Shown: in pieces, positions 1 through 7,522 of the stretch
Layout: each line of letters opens with the position of its first letter
How positions within the stretch are numbered: the stretch's first letter is position 1
From: Actinomycetes bacterium
Lineage (GTDB): Bacteria > Actinomycetota > Acidimicrobiia > Acidimicrobiales > RAAP-2
Length of the DNA: 14,893 nucleotides
Assembly: GCA_021849765.1 (NCBI GenBank)
Contig: JAJZSM010000010.1
Coordinates: 1-14,893 of the forward strand
Direction: 5' to 3'
Notes under the pieces: generated by a model
Told to the model about the DNA's origin: nothing
The model's database searches: none
The model's input: only the letters and a program-made list of their open reading frames with translations
Program-made: the position numbers and the translations under genes

Positions 1-384
1 TCGAACTGGGCGCGACCGGGTCACGAGTGCCGCCACAACCACCTCTACTGGGAGCAGGGCAACTACCTGGGCATCGGGTCGGCCGCCCACTCGCACCGCG
101 ACGGCCATCGCTGGTGGAACGTGCGCACGCCCGACCGATACATCGCGATGCTGCGCGATGGCCGGCGTCCGCTCGGCGGTGAGGAGTTCCTCGACGAGGA
201 CACGCGACGCTTCGAGCGCGAGTCGCTGGCGCTGCGCACGACGACCGGCGTCCCGCTCGAGGCCTTCGACTCGCTGGACGAGATCGCCCACCTCGTCTCG
301 GTTCGCGACGGTGTGGTGCGGCTCGCTCCGGCGGGTCGGCTCCTCGCCAACCAGGTGATCGTCCGGCTGAACGGCGCGCGGTAG
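1..384 (+). CDS. hemW: HemW-like radical SAM protein, C-terminal part (5' end outside window)
   Basis: Frame 1 is open from the first base to the TAG at 382-384 and gives the last 127 residues. The stretch NWARPGHECRHNHLYWEQGN followed by YLGIGSAAHS matches the conserved central-to-C-terminal segment of HemW (formerly called an HemN-like oxygen-independent coproporphyrinogen oxidase). The remaining 80 or so residues fit the helical HemN_C domain. HemW proteins are now viewed as heme chaperones or heme-trafficking radical SAM proteins rather than true coproporphyrinogen oxidases. The N-terminal Fe-S CxxxCxxC motif is outside the window, so catalytic competence cannot be judged. A predicted glyS -10 element starts 5 bases after the stop, so glyS probably has its own promoter. 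The assignment is confident at family level; the HemW/HemN distinction rests on the RPGHECRHN-type motif. Confidence 0.85.
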   Translation, partial: SNWARPGHECRHNHLYWEQGNYLGIGSAAHSHRDGHRWWNVRTPDRYIAMLRDGRRPLGGEEFLDEDTRRFERESLALRTTTGVPLEAFDSLDEIAHLVSVRDGVVRLAPAGRLLANQVIVRLNGAR

Positions 385-389
385 TCCAG

Positions 390-395
390 TAGCCT
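390..395 (+). promoter_or_regulatory. Predicted -10 element of glyS (leaderless start)
   Basis: TAGCCT fits TANNNT and ends exactly 6 bases before the glyS ATG at 402, so the expected transcription start would be at or next to the A of ATG. There is no Shine-Dalgarno sequence between hemW and glyS. A weak -35-like CTGAAC lies 17 bases upstream (367-372), inside the hemW 3' end. Confidence 0.5.
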
Positions 396-401
396 GGAAC
401 G

Positions 402-1721
402 ATGACGACGCCGGCGCTGGACCCCGATCTGTTGGACAAGGTCATCAATCTCGCCAAGCGGCGAGGATTCATCTTCCCGTCCGCCGAGATCTACGGCGGG
501 TTCCGTTCGACCTACGACTATGGCCCCCTCGGGGTCAACATGCTACGCAACGTCAAGCAGGCCTGGTGGCGCTCGATGGTCCAGCTGCGCGACGATATCG
601 TCGGCATCGACGCGGCGATCCTCGGCCCGCCGGCCGTCTGGGCCGCGTCGGGCCACCTGGAGACCTTCACCGACCCGCTCGTTGACTGCCGGCGCTGCAA
701 GGAACGCTGGCGCGAGGACAAGATCGACGGCGTCTGCCCGAACTGCGGGGGCACCGAGTTCACCGAGGCGCGCGCCTTCAACCTGATGTTCAAGACCCAG
801 GCCGGACCCGTCGAGGGCGAGGGCGCGACCGCGTACCTGCGCCCCGAGACGGCCCAGGGCATGTTCACGAACTTCATGAACGTGCTCACGACGACGCGGC
901 GCAAGCCCCCGTTCGGCATCGCCCAGGTCGGCAAGTCGTTCCGCAACGAGATCACCCCGCAGAACTTCGTCTTTCGCACGCGCGAGTTCGAACAGATGGA
1001 GATGGAGTACTTCGTTCCGCCGGCCGAGGCCGACAGCTGGTATCGCTACTGGATCACGACGCGCTACGAGTGGTACACGAACCTGGGTATCCCCGCCAAC
1101 CGGCTGCGCCTGCACGAGCACGCCAAGGAGGATCTGTCGCACTACTCGCGCGGCACGACCGACGTGGAGTTCCTCTACCCCTGGGGCTGGGACGAGCTCG
1201 AGGGCATCGCCAATCGCGGCGACTACGACCTCACCCAGCACGCCAAGGCCTCGGGCGTGCGCCTCGAGTACTTCGACCAGCAGGCCGGCGAGCGGTACAC
1301 GCCCTACGTGATCGAGCCGGCCGCCGGCGCGACCCGGGCGATGATGGCGTTCCTGCTCGCCGCCTACGAGGAGGACGTTGTCGAGGGCGAAACCCGAGCG
1401 GTGCTTCGCCTCGACTGGCGCATCGCGCCCTACCAGGTCGCCGTCCTGCCACTCTCCAAGAAGCCCGAGCTTGAGGGCGTCTCGCGCGAGGTCCTGTCGG
1501 CGCTGCAGCCGTGGTTCATGTGCGACTACGACGTGACCCAGTCGATCGGCCGTCGCTACCGTCGCCAAGACGAGGTCGGCACACCGTTCTGCGTCACGGT
1601 CGACTTTGACTCACTCGACGACCGCGCGGTGACCGTGCGTGACCGCGACACCACGTCCCAGACGCGCGTGCCGATCGAGGGTCTGGTCGAGGAACTACGC
1701 CGCCGCATGGCGGTCGCCTAG
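402..1721 (+). CDS. glyS: Glycyl-tRNA synthetase (homodimeric alpha2 class II type)
   Basis: The 439-residue product charges tRNA-Gly with glycine using ATP in the cytoplasm. It is the single-chain homodimer type (Gram-positive/archaeal/eukaryotic), not the alpha/beta two-subunit type. The N-terminus carries the typical GFIFPSAEIYGG and YDYGPLG segments. A zinc-binding insertion has Cys96, Cys99, Cys112 and Cys115. The class II core shows RPETAQGMF (147-155) and the motif-2 region GKSFRNEITP (177-186). REFEQMEMEYF follows, and from about residue 345 the C-terminal anticodon-binding domain begins (APYQVAVLPLSKK). Length is close to actinobacterial homologues. The ATG at 402 is chosen because the ORF begins there and a -10-like hexamer sits 6 bases upstream. 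The gene converges on the thioesterase gene, with only 4 bases between stop codons. Confidence 0.97.
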   Translation: MTTPALDPDLLDKVINLAKRRGFIFPSAEIYGGFRSTYDYGPLGVNMLRNVKQAWWRSMVQLRDDIVGIDAAILGPPAVWAASGHLETFTDPLVDCRRCKERWREDKIDGVCPNCGGTEFTEARAFNLMFKTQAGPVEGEGATAYLRPETAQGMFTNFMNVLTTTRRKPPFGIAQVGKSFRNEITPQNFVFRTREFEQMEMEYFVPPAEADSWYRYWITTRYEWYTNLGIPANRLRLHEHAKEDLSHYSRGTTDVEFLYPWGWDELEGIANRGDYDLTQHAKASGVRLEYFDQQAGERYTPYVIEPAAGATRAMMAFLLAAYEEDVVEGETRAVLRLDWRIAPYQVAVLPLSKKPELEGVSREVLSALQPWFMCDYDVTQSIGRRYRRQDEVGTPFCVTVDFDSLDDRAVTVRDRDTTSQTRVPIEGLVEELRRRMAVA

Positions 1722-1725
1722 CGAC

Positions 1726-2151
1726 CTAGCGTCCGTCGGGCTCCGACGGGAGCGCGTAGGTCACCTGGGCCTTGGCGACGAGGTCGGTCTCGCCGCGCGA
1801 GAAGAGCTCGACGTCCACGACCGCGAGCTTGCGACCGAGTTTGAGCACGCGCGCTCGAGCCATCACGTCACGCAGGGCCGGCTTGCGCAGGAAGTCGATG
1901 TGCAGGCTGGTGGTCACACTGAGCAGGACCGGGCCGATCCGCGACAGGATCGCCATCCAGGCGGCCGTGTCGGCGAGCATCATCATGGTCGGGCCCGAGA
2001 GGGTGCCGCCGGGACGCCCGTGCTGATCGTCCACGGGCATGCTCACCAGGACGTACTCGTCGGCGACGCTCTCGACTGTGGGGACGCGATTGCCCGGAAA
2101 CGCCTCGACCAGGATGGTCTGCAACTCGCTCGTCGTGAGTACCGTCGCCAT
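1726..2151 (-). CDS. PaaI-family hotdog-fold thioesterase
   Basis: This 141-residue protein has the hotdog thioesterase pattern. The helix-start motif GGTLSGPTMMMLADTAAWMA is followed by strands SVTTSLHIDFLRKPA, DVMARARVLKLGRKLAVVDVELFS and DLVAKAQVTYALP. PaaI-type enzymes hydrolyse acyl-CoA thioesters, with an Asp or Glu at the start of the hotdog helix; the Asp in LADTAAW occupies that place. The usual HGG is replaced by LSGP, which I recall as typical of one PaaI subfamily, so this is not necessarily loss of activity. Substrate cannot be deduced. The ATG at 2151 overlaps the permease TGA by one base (TGATG), so translation is probably coupled to the ABC exporter genes. The in-frame extension to 2451 is antisense-frame sequence inside the permease gene and was not used. 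Confidence 0.85.
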   Translation of the reverse strand: MATVLTTSELQTILVEAFPGNRVPTVESVADEYVLVSMPVDDQHGRPGGTLSGPTMMMLADTAAWMAILSRIGPVLLSVTTSLHIDFLRKPALRDVMARARVLKLGRKLAVVDVELFSRGETDLVAKAQVTYALPSEPDGR

Positions 2152-2935
2152 CACGCGGCGCGTCGATAGCGCATCGTGGCGAGGGGCGCGAGCACGACGA
2201 GTGCACCGAGGCCCCAGAGGATGGTCAACCACACGGAGTTGCCGGTCGGGGTGCCAAGCATGAGCCCACGCACGGCGTTGGCGGCCTGGGAGACGGGCTG
2301 GTTGCGCGCGAAGTCCTGGAGCCACGACGGCATCGACTGCACGGGCACGAAGATCGAGGATGCGAAGGTGATCGGAAAGATGATCGGGAAGGTCATCGCC
2401 TGGGCCGTTTCGGAGTTGGGCGCGGCGAGTCCAACGAAGGCGAAGCCCCACGAGATCGCGTAGGCGAAGAACAACATGAGCAGGCTCGCCTCGAGGTACG
2501 GCGTGATGCCGCCGTGCGGTCGGAACCCGACGGCGACGCCGACGACGGTGATGACGATGAGCACGAGGATGTTGCGGGCGAGGTCGGCCACCGTTCGTCC
2601 GCCGAGCACCGCGGTGCGCGACATCGGCAGGGCACGGAATCGCTCGATGAGGCCCCGTTGCAGGTCCTCGGCCAGACCGATGGCCGTGCCGACGGCGCCG
2701 AAGATGGTCGTCTGCACGAGGATGCCCGGGATGAGGAAGTTGACGTACTGGCCCTGGGGCAGGTTGATCGCGCCGCCGAAGACGTAGCGGAACAACAGCA
2801 CGAACATCACGGGCTGCACGATGGCAAAGACGAGCGAGATCGGGATACGTATCAGGGTGAGCACGTTCCGCCGGGCGATCGTCAAGATGTCGATCACCGC
2901 CCAGCGCAGGTCGTTGTCAGGGGTCTGCGTCGTGG

Positions 2936-2939
<4 letters not shown>
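2151..2939 (-). CDS. ABC-2 type transporter permease, DrrB-like
   Basis: The 262-residue membrane protein has about six hydrophobic segments, matching the ABC-2 permease fold. The N-terminus (WAVIDILTIARRNVLTLIR) leads into the first membrane helix. FLIPGILVQTTIFGAVGTAIGLAEDLQRGLIERFRALPMSRTAVLGGR is the hallmark region of the DrrB/daunorubicin-resistance permease family, including the EDLQRGLIERFRALPM cytoplasmic segment. The later stretch SSIFVPVQSMPSWLQDFARNQPVS is also family-typical. It should form the transmembrane pore of a drug or lipid exporter with the ATPase encoded just upstream. Its ATG overlaps the ATPase TGA (ATGA, 2936-2939), and its own TGA overlaps the thioesterase ATG. The substrate is unknown; the drug-resistance label is by family only. 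Confidence 0.93.
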
Positions 2940-3922
<983 letters not shown>

Positions 3923-3929
3923 GGGGGGC

Positions 3930-3935
3930 AGTCTA
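3930..3935 (-). promoter_or_regulatory. Predicted -10 element of the DrrAB-thioesterase operon
   Basis: Read on the minus strand this is TAGACT, 7 bases before the GTG start. No convincing -35 box is seen. It lies in the 66-bp divergent region shared with dnaG, about 41 bases from the dnaG -10 element. Confidence 0.4.
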
Positions 3936-3976
3936 GGGACGTCGCTGGGAGCGGCGGGCGGATGCAGCCGAGGCGG

Positions 3977-3982
3977 TACCGT
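3977..3982 (+). promoter_or_regulatory. Predicted -10 element of dnaG (leaderless start)
   Basis: TACCGT fits TANNNT and ends exactly 6 bases before the dnaG ATG, the same spacing as at glyS and tetR. No -35 box is recognisable upstream. The purine run GAGGCGG just before it is too far from the ATG to be a good ribosome binding site and overlaps the predicted promoter. Confidence 0.4.
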
Positions 3983-3988
3983 CTAGCC

Positions 3989-5797
3989 ATGGCTATCTCG
4001 GAGAGCGACATCGCGGCGGTGCGCGCCGCGACCGACATCGTCGCCTTGATCACCGAGCAGGTCGCGCTGAAGAAGACGGGACGCCGGTGGACCGGCCTGT
4101 GCCCCTTTCACGGCGAGAAGACGCCGTCGTTCTCGGTGAACGCCGAGGAGGGGCGGTACTACTGCTTCGGCTGCCGGGTCGCGGGCGACCAGATCACCTG
4201 GGTACGCGAGACGATGCACCTCGACTTCGTCGACGCCGTCCGACTGCTCGCCGATCGGGCCAGCATCGAGCTGCACGAGGACGCCAACGCGTCCAAGGAG
4301 CGCAAGGAGCGTCAGCGGCTTTTTGAGGCGATGGAACGCGCCGTCGACTGGTATCACCACCGCCTGCTCGAGGCCCCGGACGCCCGGGTGGCCCGGGACT
4401 ACCTGCGCAGCCGCGGAATCAGCGGCGAGATCGCTCGCCAGTTCCGCCTCGGCTGGGCGCCCGACCAGTGGGACGCGCTGGTCAACGCCACGCACTTCGA
4501 CGAGGCGGTGCTGACTGGCACCGGGCTCGGATTCGTCAACCAGCGCGGGCGCAAGCAAGACGCGATGCGCGCGCGACTGATCTTTCCGATCTTTGACCCG
4601 AGCGGCAAGGCGATCGCGATGGGCGGGCGCATCATGCCCGGGGCGACCCGGCCCGACGGCACGCCCCAGGCCAAGTACAAGAACAGTCCCGAGACGCCGA
4701 TCTACTCGAAGCGACGCACGCTCTACGCGCTCAACTGGGCCAAGGACGACGTCATCCGAACCGGCGAGATCATTGTCTGTGAGGGCTACACGGACGTCAT
4801 CGCCTTCTTTGGCGCCGGGATGCCTCGGGCCGTCGCCACCTGCGGCACGGCCCTCGGCGAGGAGCACTTCCGGGCGATGCGCAACTTCGCGAAGCGAATC
4901 GTCCTCGCCTACGACGCCGACCAAGCCGGCCAGAGCGCGGCCGCCTCGGTGTATCAGTGGGAGCGCCAGCACGAGGTCGACGTCGCGGTCGCGCGCCTGC
5001 CCCGCGGCACGGACCCGGCCGAGTTGGCCCAACGTGACCCGGTGGCACTCGCCCAATCGGTCGCCGACGCTGTCCCGTTCCTGCAGTTCCGTCTCGAGCG
5101 CGTCTTGGAGCTCGCCGACTTCGCTACCCCCGAAGGCCGGGCTCGGGCCGGCGAGCGGGCGATCGAAGTGCTCGCCGAACACCCGAGCGAGCTCGTGCGC
5201 GACCAGTACGTGATGCAGGTGGCCGATCGACTTCGACTCGACGTGGCCATGCTGCGAGCGCGGGTGGCCGACGTGGCGCGCGGCGAGACCCGGATCACGC
5301 CGATCGTCGCCCCGCCGCGCCCCGCCGCGGGCCGACTCCCGCGACCGGGGATCGAGGCGCTGCGGCTCTGCGTGCACTTTGCCGACCTGCGGACGCGCTT
5401 TGACGTCGCGTATTTCGTGCACGAGGTGCAGCGCGACGCCTTCAGCGCGTTGACCTCGGGCGAGCCGATCTCGAGCGTCATCGAACGACTCGATCACCAG
5501 GGCCTCGAAGAGGCGGCCCGGGTGCTGAGCGAGGTCGTCGTCGACGACCCGGGTCCGCGTCCGACCGACGCGGCGATTGCCGCCGTGGTTGCCCAGCTGC
5601 TGCGCCACGCCTCAGACGTAGCGCTGCACGAGCTCGAGCGCGAACTGCGCAGCGGCACGGTGGCGCCCGAGGTCGCCGTGACGGTGATCCGTGACGTCAA
5701 GGAGCGCCTGGCCCTGCTCGGGTCGGACCAGGGGGAGTCGGCCGAGGCATCGCTTCGCGAGTGGCTCGCGGGCCGTTTGGCCGCCCAGCTGACATGA
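3989..5797 (+). CDS. dnaG: DNA primase DnaG
   Basis: The 602-residue product makes RNA primers at the replication fork with the DnaB helicase. The N-terminal CHC2 zinc domain has Cys38, His41, Cys59 and Cys62 (CPFHGEKTPSFSV ... YYCFGC). The RNA polymerase core runs from about 110 to 350. It includes RLIFPIFDPSGKAIAMGGR (196-214) and the TOPRIM metal-binding residues in IIVCEGYTDV (261-270) and LAYDADQAG (306-314). The C-terminal 200 or so residues are the less conserved helicase-interacting region. The ATG at 3989 is chosen because MAISESDIAAVRAATDIVALI aligns with the usual DnaG N-terminus. The longer open frame upstream is only the antisense frame of the ABC ATPase gene. The TGA at 5795-5797 overlaps the ATG proposed for the sigma factor (ATGA), suggesting coupled translation. 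Confidence 0.97.
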   Translation: MAISESDIAAVRAATDIVALITEQVALKKTGRRWTGLCPFHGEKTPSFSVNAEEGRYYCFGCRVAGDQITWVRETMHLDFVDAVRLLADRASIELHEDANASKERKERQRLFEAMERAVDWYHHRLLEAPDARVARDYLRSRGISGEIARQFRLGWAPDQWDALVNATHFDEAVLTGTGLGFVNQRGRKQDAMRARLIFPIFDPSGKAIAMGGRIMPGATRPDGTPQAKYKNSPETPIYSKRRTLYALNWAKDDVIRTGEIIVCEGYTDVIAFFGAGMPRAVATCGTALGEEHFRAMRNFAKRIVLAYDADQAGQSAAASVYQWERQHEVDVAVARLPRGTDPAELAQRDPVALAQSVADAVPFLQFRLERVLELADFATPEGRARAGERAIEVLAEHPSELVRDQYVMQVADRLRLDVAMLRARVADVARGETRITPIVAPPRPAAGRLPRPGIEALRLCVHFADLRTRFDVAYFVHEVQRDAFSALTSGEPISSVIERLDHQGLEEAARVLSEVVVDDPGPRPTDAAIAAVVAQLLRHASDVALHELERELRSGTVAPEVAVTVIRDVKERLALLGSDQGESAEASLREWLAGRLAAQLT

Positions 5798-6627
5798 CGC
5801 CGTCGCGACGCATCGTCGGGGGCCTCTCGATGACTGAACCCCTCGACATCGACGAGGAACGAAGTCTCTACCCGATCATCGTGCGCGGTCGCGAAGCCGA
5901 AGCAGCGCTCGCGTCTCCCCTCGAGCCGTCGGTGCGGCGTCGGCTCCTGCGACAGCGCCAGGCCGGTCAAGAAGCGGAGTCGACGCTGCTTCGAGCGACG
6001 TGTGGACTCGTGCGCGCACGGGTCACCGAGCGTGGCTATCGCTTTGGCAACGAGGAGCTTGAGGCCGCCGGCGTCGAGGGGCTGGTGAACGCCCTGCGCC
6101 GCTTCGATCCGGCCCGGGGCGTTCGATTCGCGACGTACGCGAACTATTGGATCACCAAGCTCGTGAACCAGGCCGTCCAACAGCAGGCGGGCTTGACCGA
6201 TGGCGAGATGCGACTCGTCGTCTCGCTCCAGCGCTTCGAGCGCTCCCGGACTCGGCCGCCGACGCGCCGAGAGGTCGCAGCACACCTCGGCGTGTCGCTG
6301 TCGCGCGCCGACGAGATCACCCAGATGAGTCGCGAGCTCAATCGGCGACGCTTCCACGAGTCGGCGCTGCCCGAGCTCGTCGACGCCCGGGGCGCCGACG
6401 GCCCGCCCGAGGCACCGCCGTGGGTCATCGACGCGCTGAAGCGCATCTGCGGACCGGACTTCGACGACTTCTGGCAGTACACCTTTCGAACGACCACGCT
6501 CGAGGACCTGGCCTCAGCGCACTCGATCACGCGCCAGGGCATGGCCAAGCGCATTGAGCGAAGCCGGCGCGCCGTGCGCGAGAGTGCGGACGCCGAGCGG
6601 CTTCAGGCGTGGTTCGACCTCCAGTGA
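5794..6627 (+). CDS. Divergent RNA polymerase sigma-70 family factor
   Basis: The 277-residue protein carries sigma region 2 at about 64-132. The core-binding part is EELEAAGVEGLVNALRRFDPARG, and the -10-recognition part is VRFATYANYWITKLVNQAVQQQA, equivalent to the FSTYATWWIRQAITRAI block of housekeeping sigmas. Region 3 lies near 150-190 (PPTRREVAAHLGVSLSRADEI). A degraded region 4 helix-turn-helix lies near 234-265 (TLEDLASAHSITRQGMAKRIERSRRAVR). Regions 2.4 and 4.2 differ strongly from RpoD and no region 1.1 is present, so I infer an alternative sigma factor. The ATG at 5794 is chosen for its ATGA overlap with dnaG; ATG 5830 (MTEPLDID) is a possible later start. In proteobacteria dnaG is followed by rpoD, so this position is notable. 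Target promoters are unknown. Confidence 0.85.
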   Translation: MTPSRRIVGGLSMTEPLDIDEERSLYPIIVRGREAEAALASPLEPSVRRRLLRQRQAGQEAESTLLRATCGLVRARVTERGYRFGNEELEAAGVEGLVNALRRFDPARGVRFATYANYWITKLVNQAVQQQAGLTDGEMRLVVSLQRFERSRTRPPTRREVAAHLGVSLSRADEITQMSRELNRRRFHESALPELVDARGADGPPEAPPWVIDALKRICGPDFDDFWQYTFRTTTLEDLASAHSITRQGMAKRIERSRRAVRESADAERLQAWFDLQ

Positions 6628-6640
6628 CGGGGTCCTGCGG

Positions 6641-6649
6641 TGCTAGTGT
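6641..6649 (+). promoter_or_regulatory. Predicted extended -10 promoter of tRNA-Asn
   Basis: TGCTAGTGT is an extended -10 arrangement (TGN followed by TANNNT), placed 20 bases before the mature tRNA 5' end in the short gap after the sigma gene. No good -35 hexamer is seen at 16-18 bases. It could also drive the second tRNA gene downstream. Confidence 0.4.
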
Positions 6650-6669
6650 TGCGTTGCCCTCGGGTGCGG

Positions 6670-6742
6670 TCCCAGATAGCTCAATTGGCAGAGCAAGCGA
6701 CTGTTAATCGCTAGGTTGCAGGTTCGAGTCCTGCTCTGGGAG
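6670..6742 (+). tRNA. tRNA-Asn (anticodon GUU)
   Basis: The cloverleaf can be drawn completely. The acceptor TCCCAGA pairs with TCTGGGA, the D arm is GCTC/GAGC, and the anticodon stem AGCGA pairs with TCGCT around loop CTGTTAA (GTT at 6703-6705). The T arm is GCAGG-TTCGAGT-CCTGC, and the discriminator is G. The U1-A72 pair and G73 are typical of tRNA-Asn. CCA is not encoded; CTCC follows. Confidence 0.97.
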
Positions 6743-6852
6743 CTCCTGTTGCGTGGCTCCACCGCCGTCGCGACGTCTGAGTAGTTCGATGGTCGGTGGG
6801 TGGAATTCGGTAAGTTGCTGATGCGGCGTCGTTGCACTGCGCCACGAGTTCT

Positions 6853-6925
6853 GGGGCCGTAGCTCAGTGGTTAGAGCAGGGGACTCATAATCCCTCGGTC
6901 GTGGGTTCGATCCCCACCGGCCCTA
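6853..6925 (+). tRNA. tRNA with CAU anticodon, probably elongator tRNA-Met
   Basis: The acceptor GGGGCCG pairs with CGGCCCT (first pair G-U wobble), the D arm is GCTC/GAGC, and the anticodon stem GGGGA pairs with TCCCT around loop CTCATAA. The T arm is GTGGG-TTCGATC-CCCAC and the discriminator is A. It is not initiator tRNA: the three consecutive G-C pairs next to the anticodon loop are broken by A31-U39, and there is no C1xA72 mismatch. A G1-U72 wobble is, as I recall, common in Gram-positive elongator tRNA-Met, which favours Met. A lysidine-modified tRNA-Ile2 cannot be excluded from the sequence alone. CCA is not encoded. It converges on the flavin reductase gene, 26 bases away. Confidence 0.9.
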
Positions 6926-6951
6926 CGTAGACGTCCGCAGCGTGTCGAGGA

Positions 6952-7521
6952 CTAGCGTCCGGCTCGGAGCTGCATCAGCCCCGGGGTGATGAAGTCGAGC
7001 TCGTTGAGCAAGTTCTGTGCGGACTTGGTCACGGCGTCGTTACCGGTGAACACCCCGTCAACCACGGGCACGGTGACCAGCGGGATCGAGACGTCCCCGG
7101 CGTGCACGAGCTTGAGGGCGGTGAAGACGGGCTTGAGGTGTTGGGCGGAGCGCGTTCCCATGACCGCGCCGCCGTAGCTCACGATGCCCACCGGCTTGTA
7201 TCGCCACTCGTTGTGCAAGTAGTCCAGCGCATTCTTGGTGGCGGCGTTGAAGCTGTGGTTGTACTCGGGCACGACGAACACGAACGCGTCACCGCGCGAG
7301 ACCGTGGCGGACCACCGCTTCGTGTGGTCGAACTCGTACTTTGCCTGGATCGGGTGATTGGGCTCGTTGAAGATCGGCAGGTTGACCTCGGCGAGGTCCA
7401 CGAGTTCGACGTCGAAGCGGCCGTCCGCGACCGCCAGGTCGTAGAACCATGTAGCGATGGGCGCGCCGGCGCGGCCCGGTCGGGTCGATCCGATGATTAC
7501 TTGCAGTACGGGCTTTGTCAT
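6952..7521 (-). CDS. NADPH-dependent FMN reductase family flavoprotein
   Basis: The 189-residue protein has the flavodoxin-like fold of the NADPH-dependent FMN, quinone, azo or chromate reductase family. The FMN-phosphate loop is GSTRPGR (11-17). PEYNHSFNAATKNALDYL (85-102) is the strongest family signature, and SYGGAVMGTRSAQHLKPVF (115-133) follows. Such enzymes transfer two electrons from NAD(P)H through FMN to quinones or related acceptors in the cytoplasm. The ATG at 7521 lies one base after the exporter stop codon (TGA-C-ATG), so the two genes are almost certainly one operon and translationally coupled. That suggests the enzyme detoxifies the compound class exported by the pump, or responds to the redox stress it causes. 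The upstream in-frame extension lies inside the exporter gene and was rejected. The substrate is unknown. Confidence 0.92.
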   Translation of the reverse strand: MTKPVLQVIIGSTRPGRAGAPIATWFYDLAVADGRFDVELVDLAEVNLPIFNEPNHPIQAKYEFDHTKRWSATVSRGDAFVFVVPEYNHSFNAATKNALDYLHNEWRYKPVGIVSYGGAVMGTRSAQHLKPVFTALKLVHAGDVSIPLVTVPVVDGVFTGNDAVTKSAQNLLNELDFITPGLMQLRAGR

Positions 7522-7522
7522 G

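Noticed and set aside
543..1568. Long open frame antisense to glyS
   Set aside because: It has no family motifs and is an antisense shadow of a certain glyS gene in GC-rich DNA; the composition is Arg/Ala/Gly/Leu-heavy.
3983..5608. 541-codon open frame antisense to dnaG
   Set aside because: dnaG on the other strand has all primase motifs; this frame shows no recognisable domain and is explained by third-position GC bias.
6743..6852. Additional gene or small RNA between the two tRNAs
   Set aside because: The 110-base gap shows no tRNA-like fold, no supported ORF and no clear promoter beyond a weak TAAGTT at 6811-6816.
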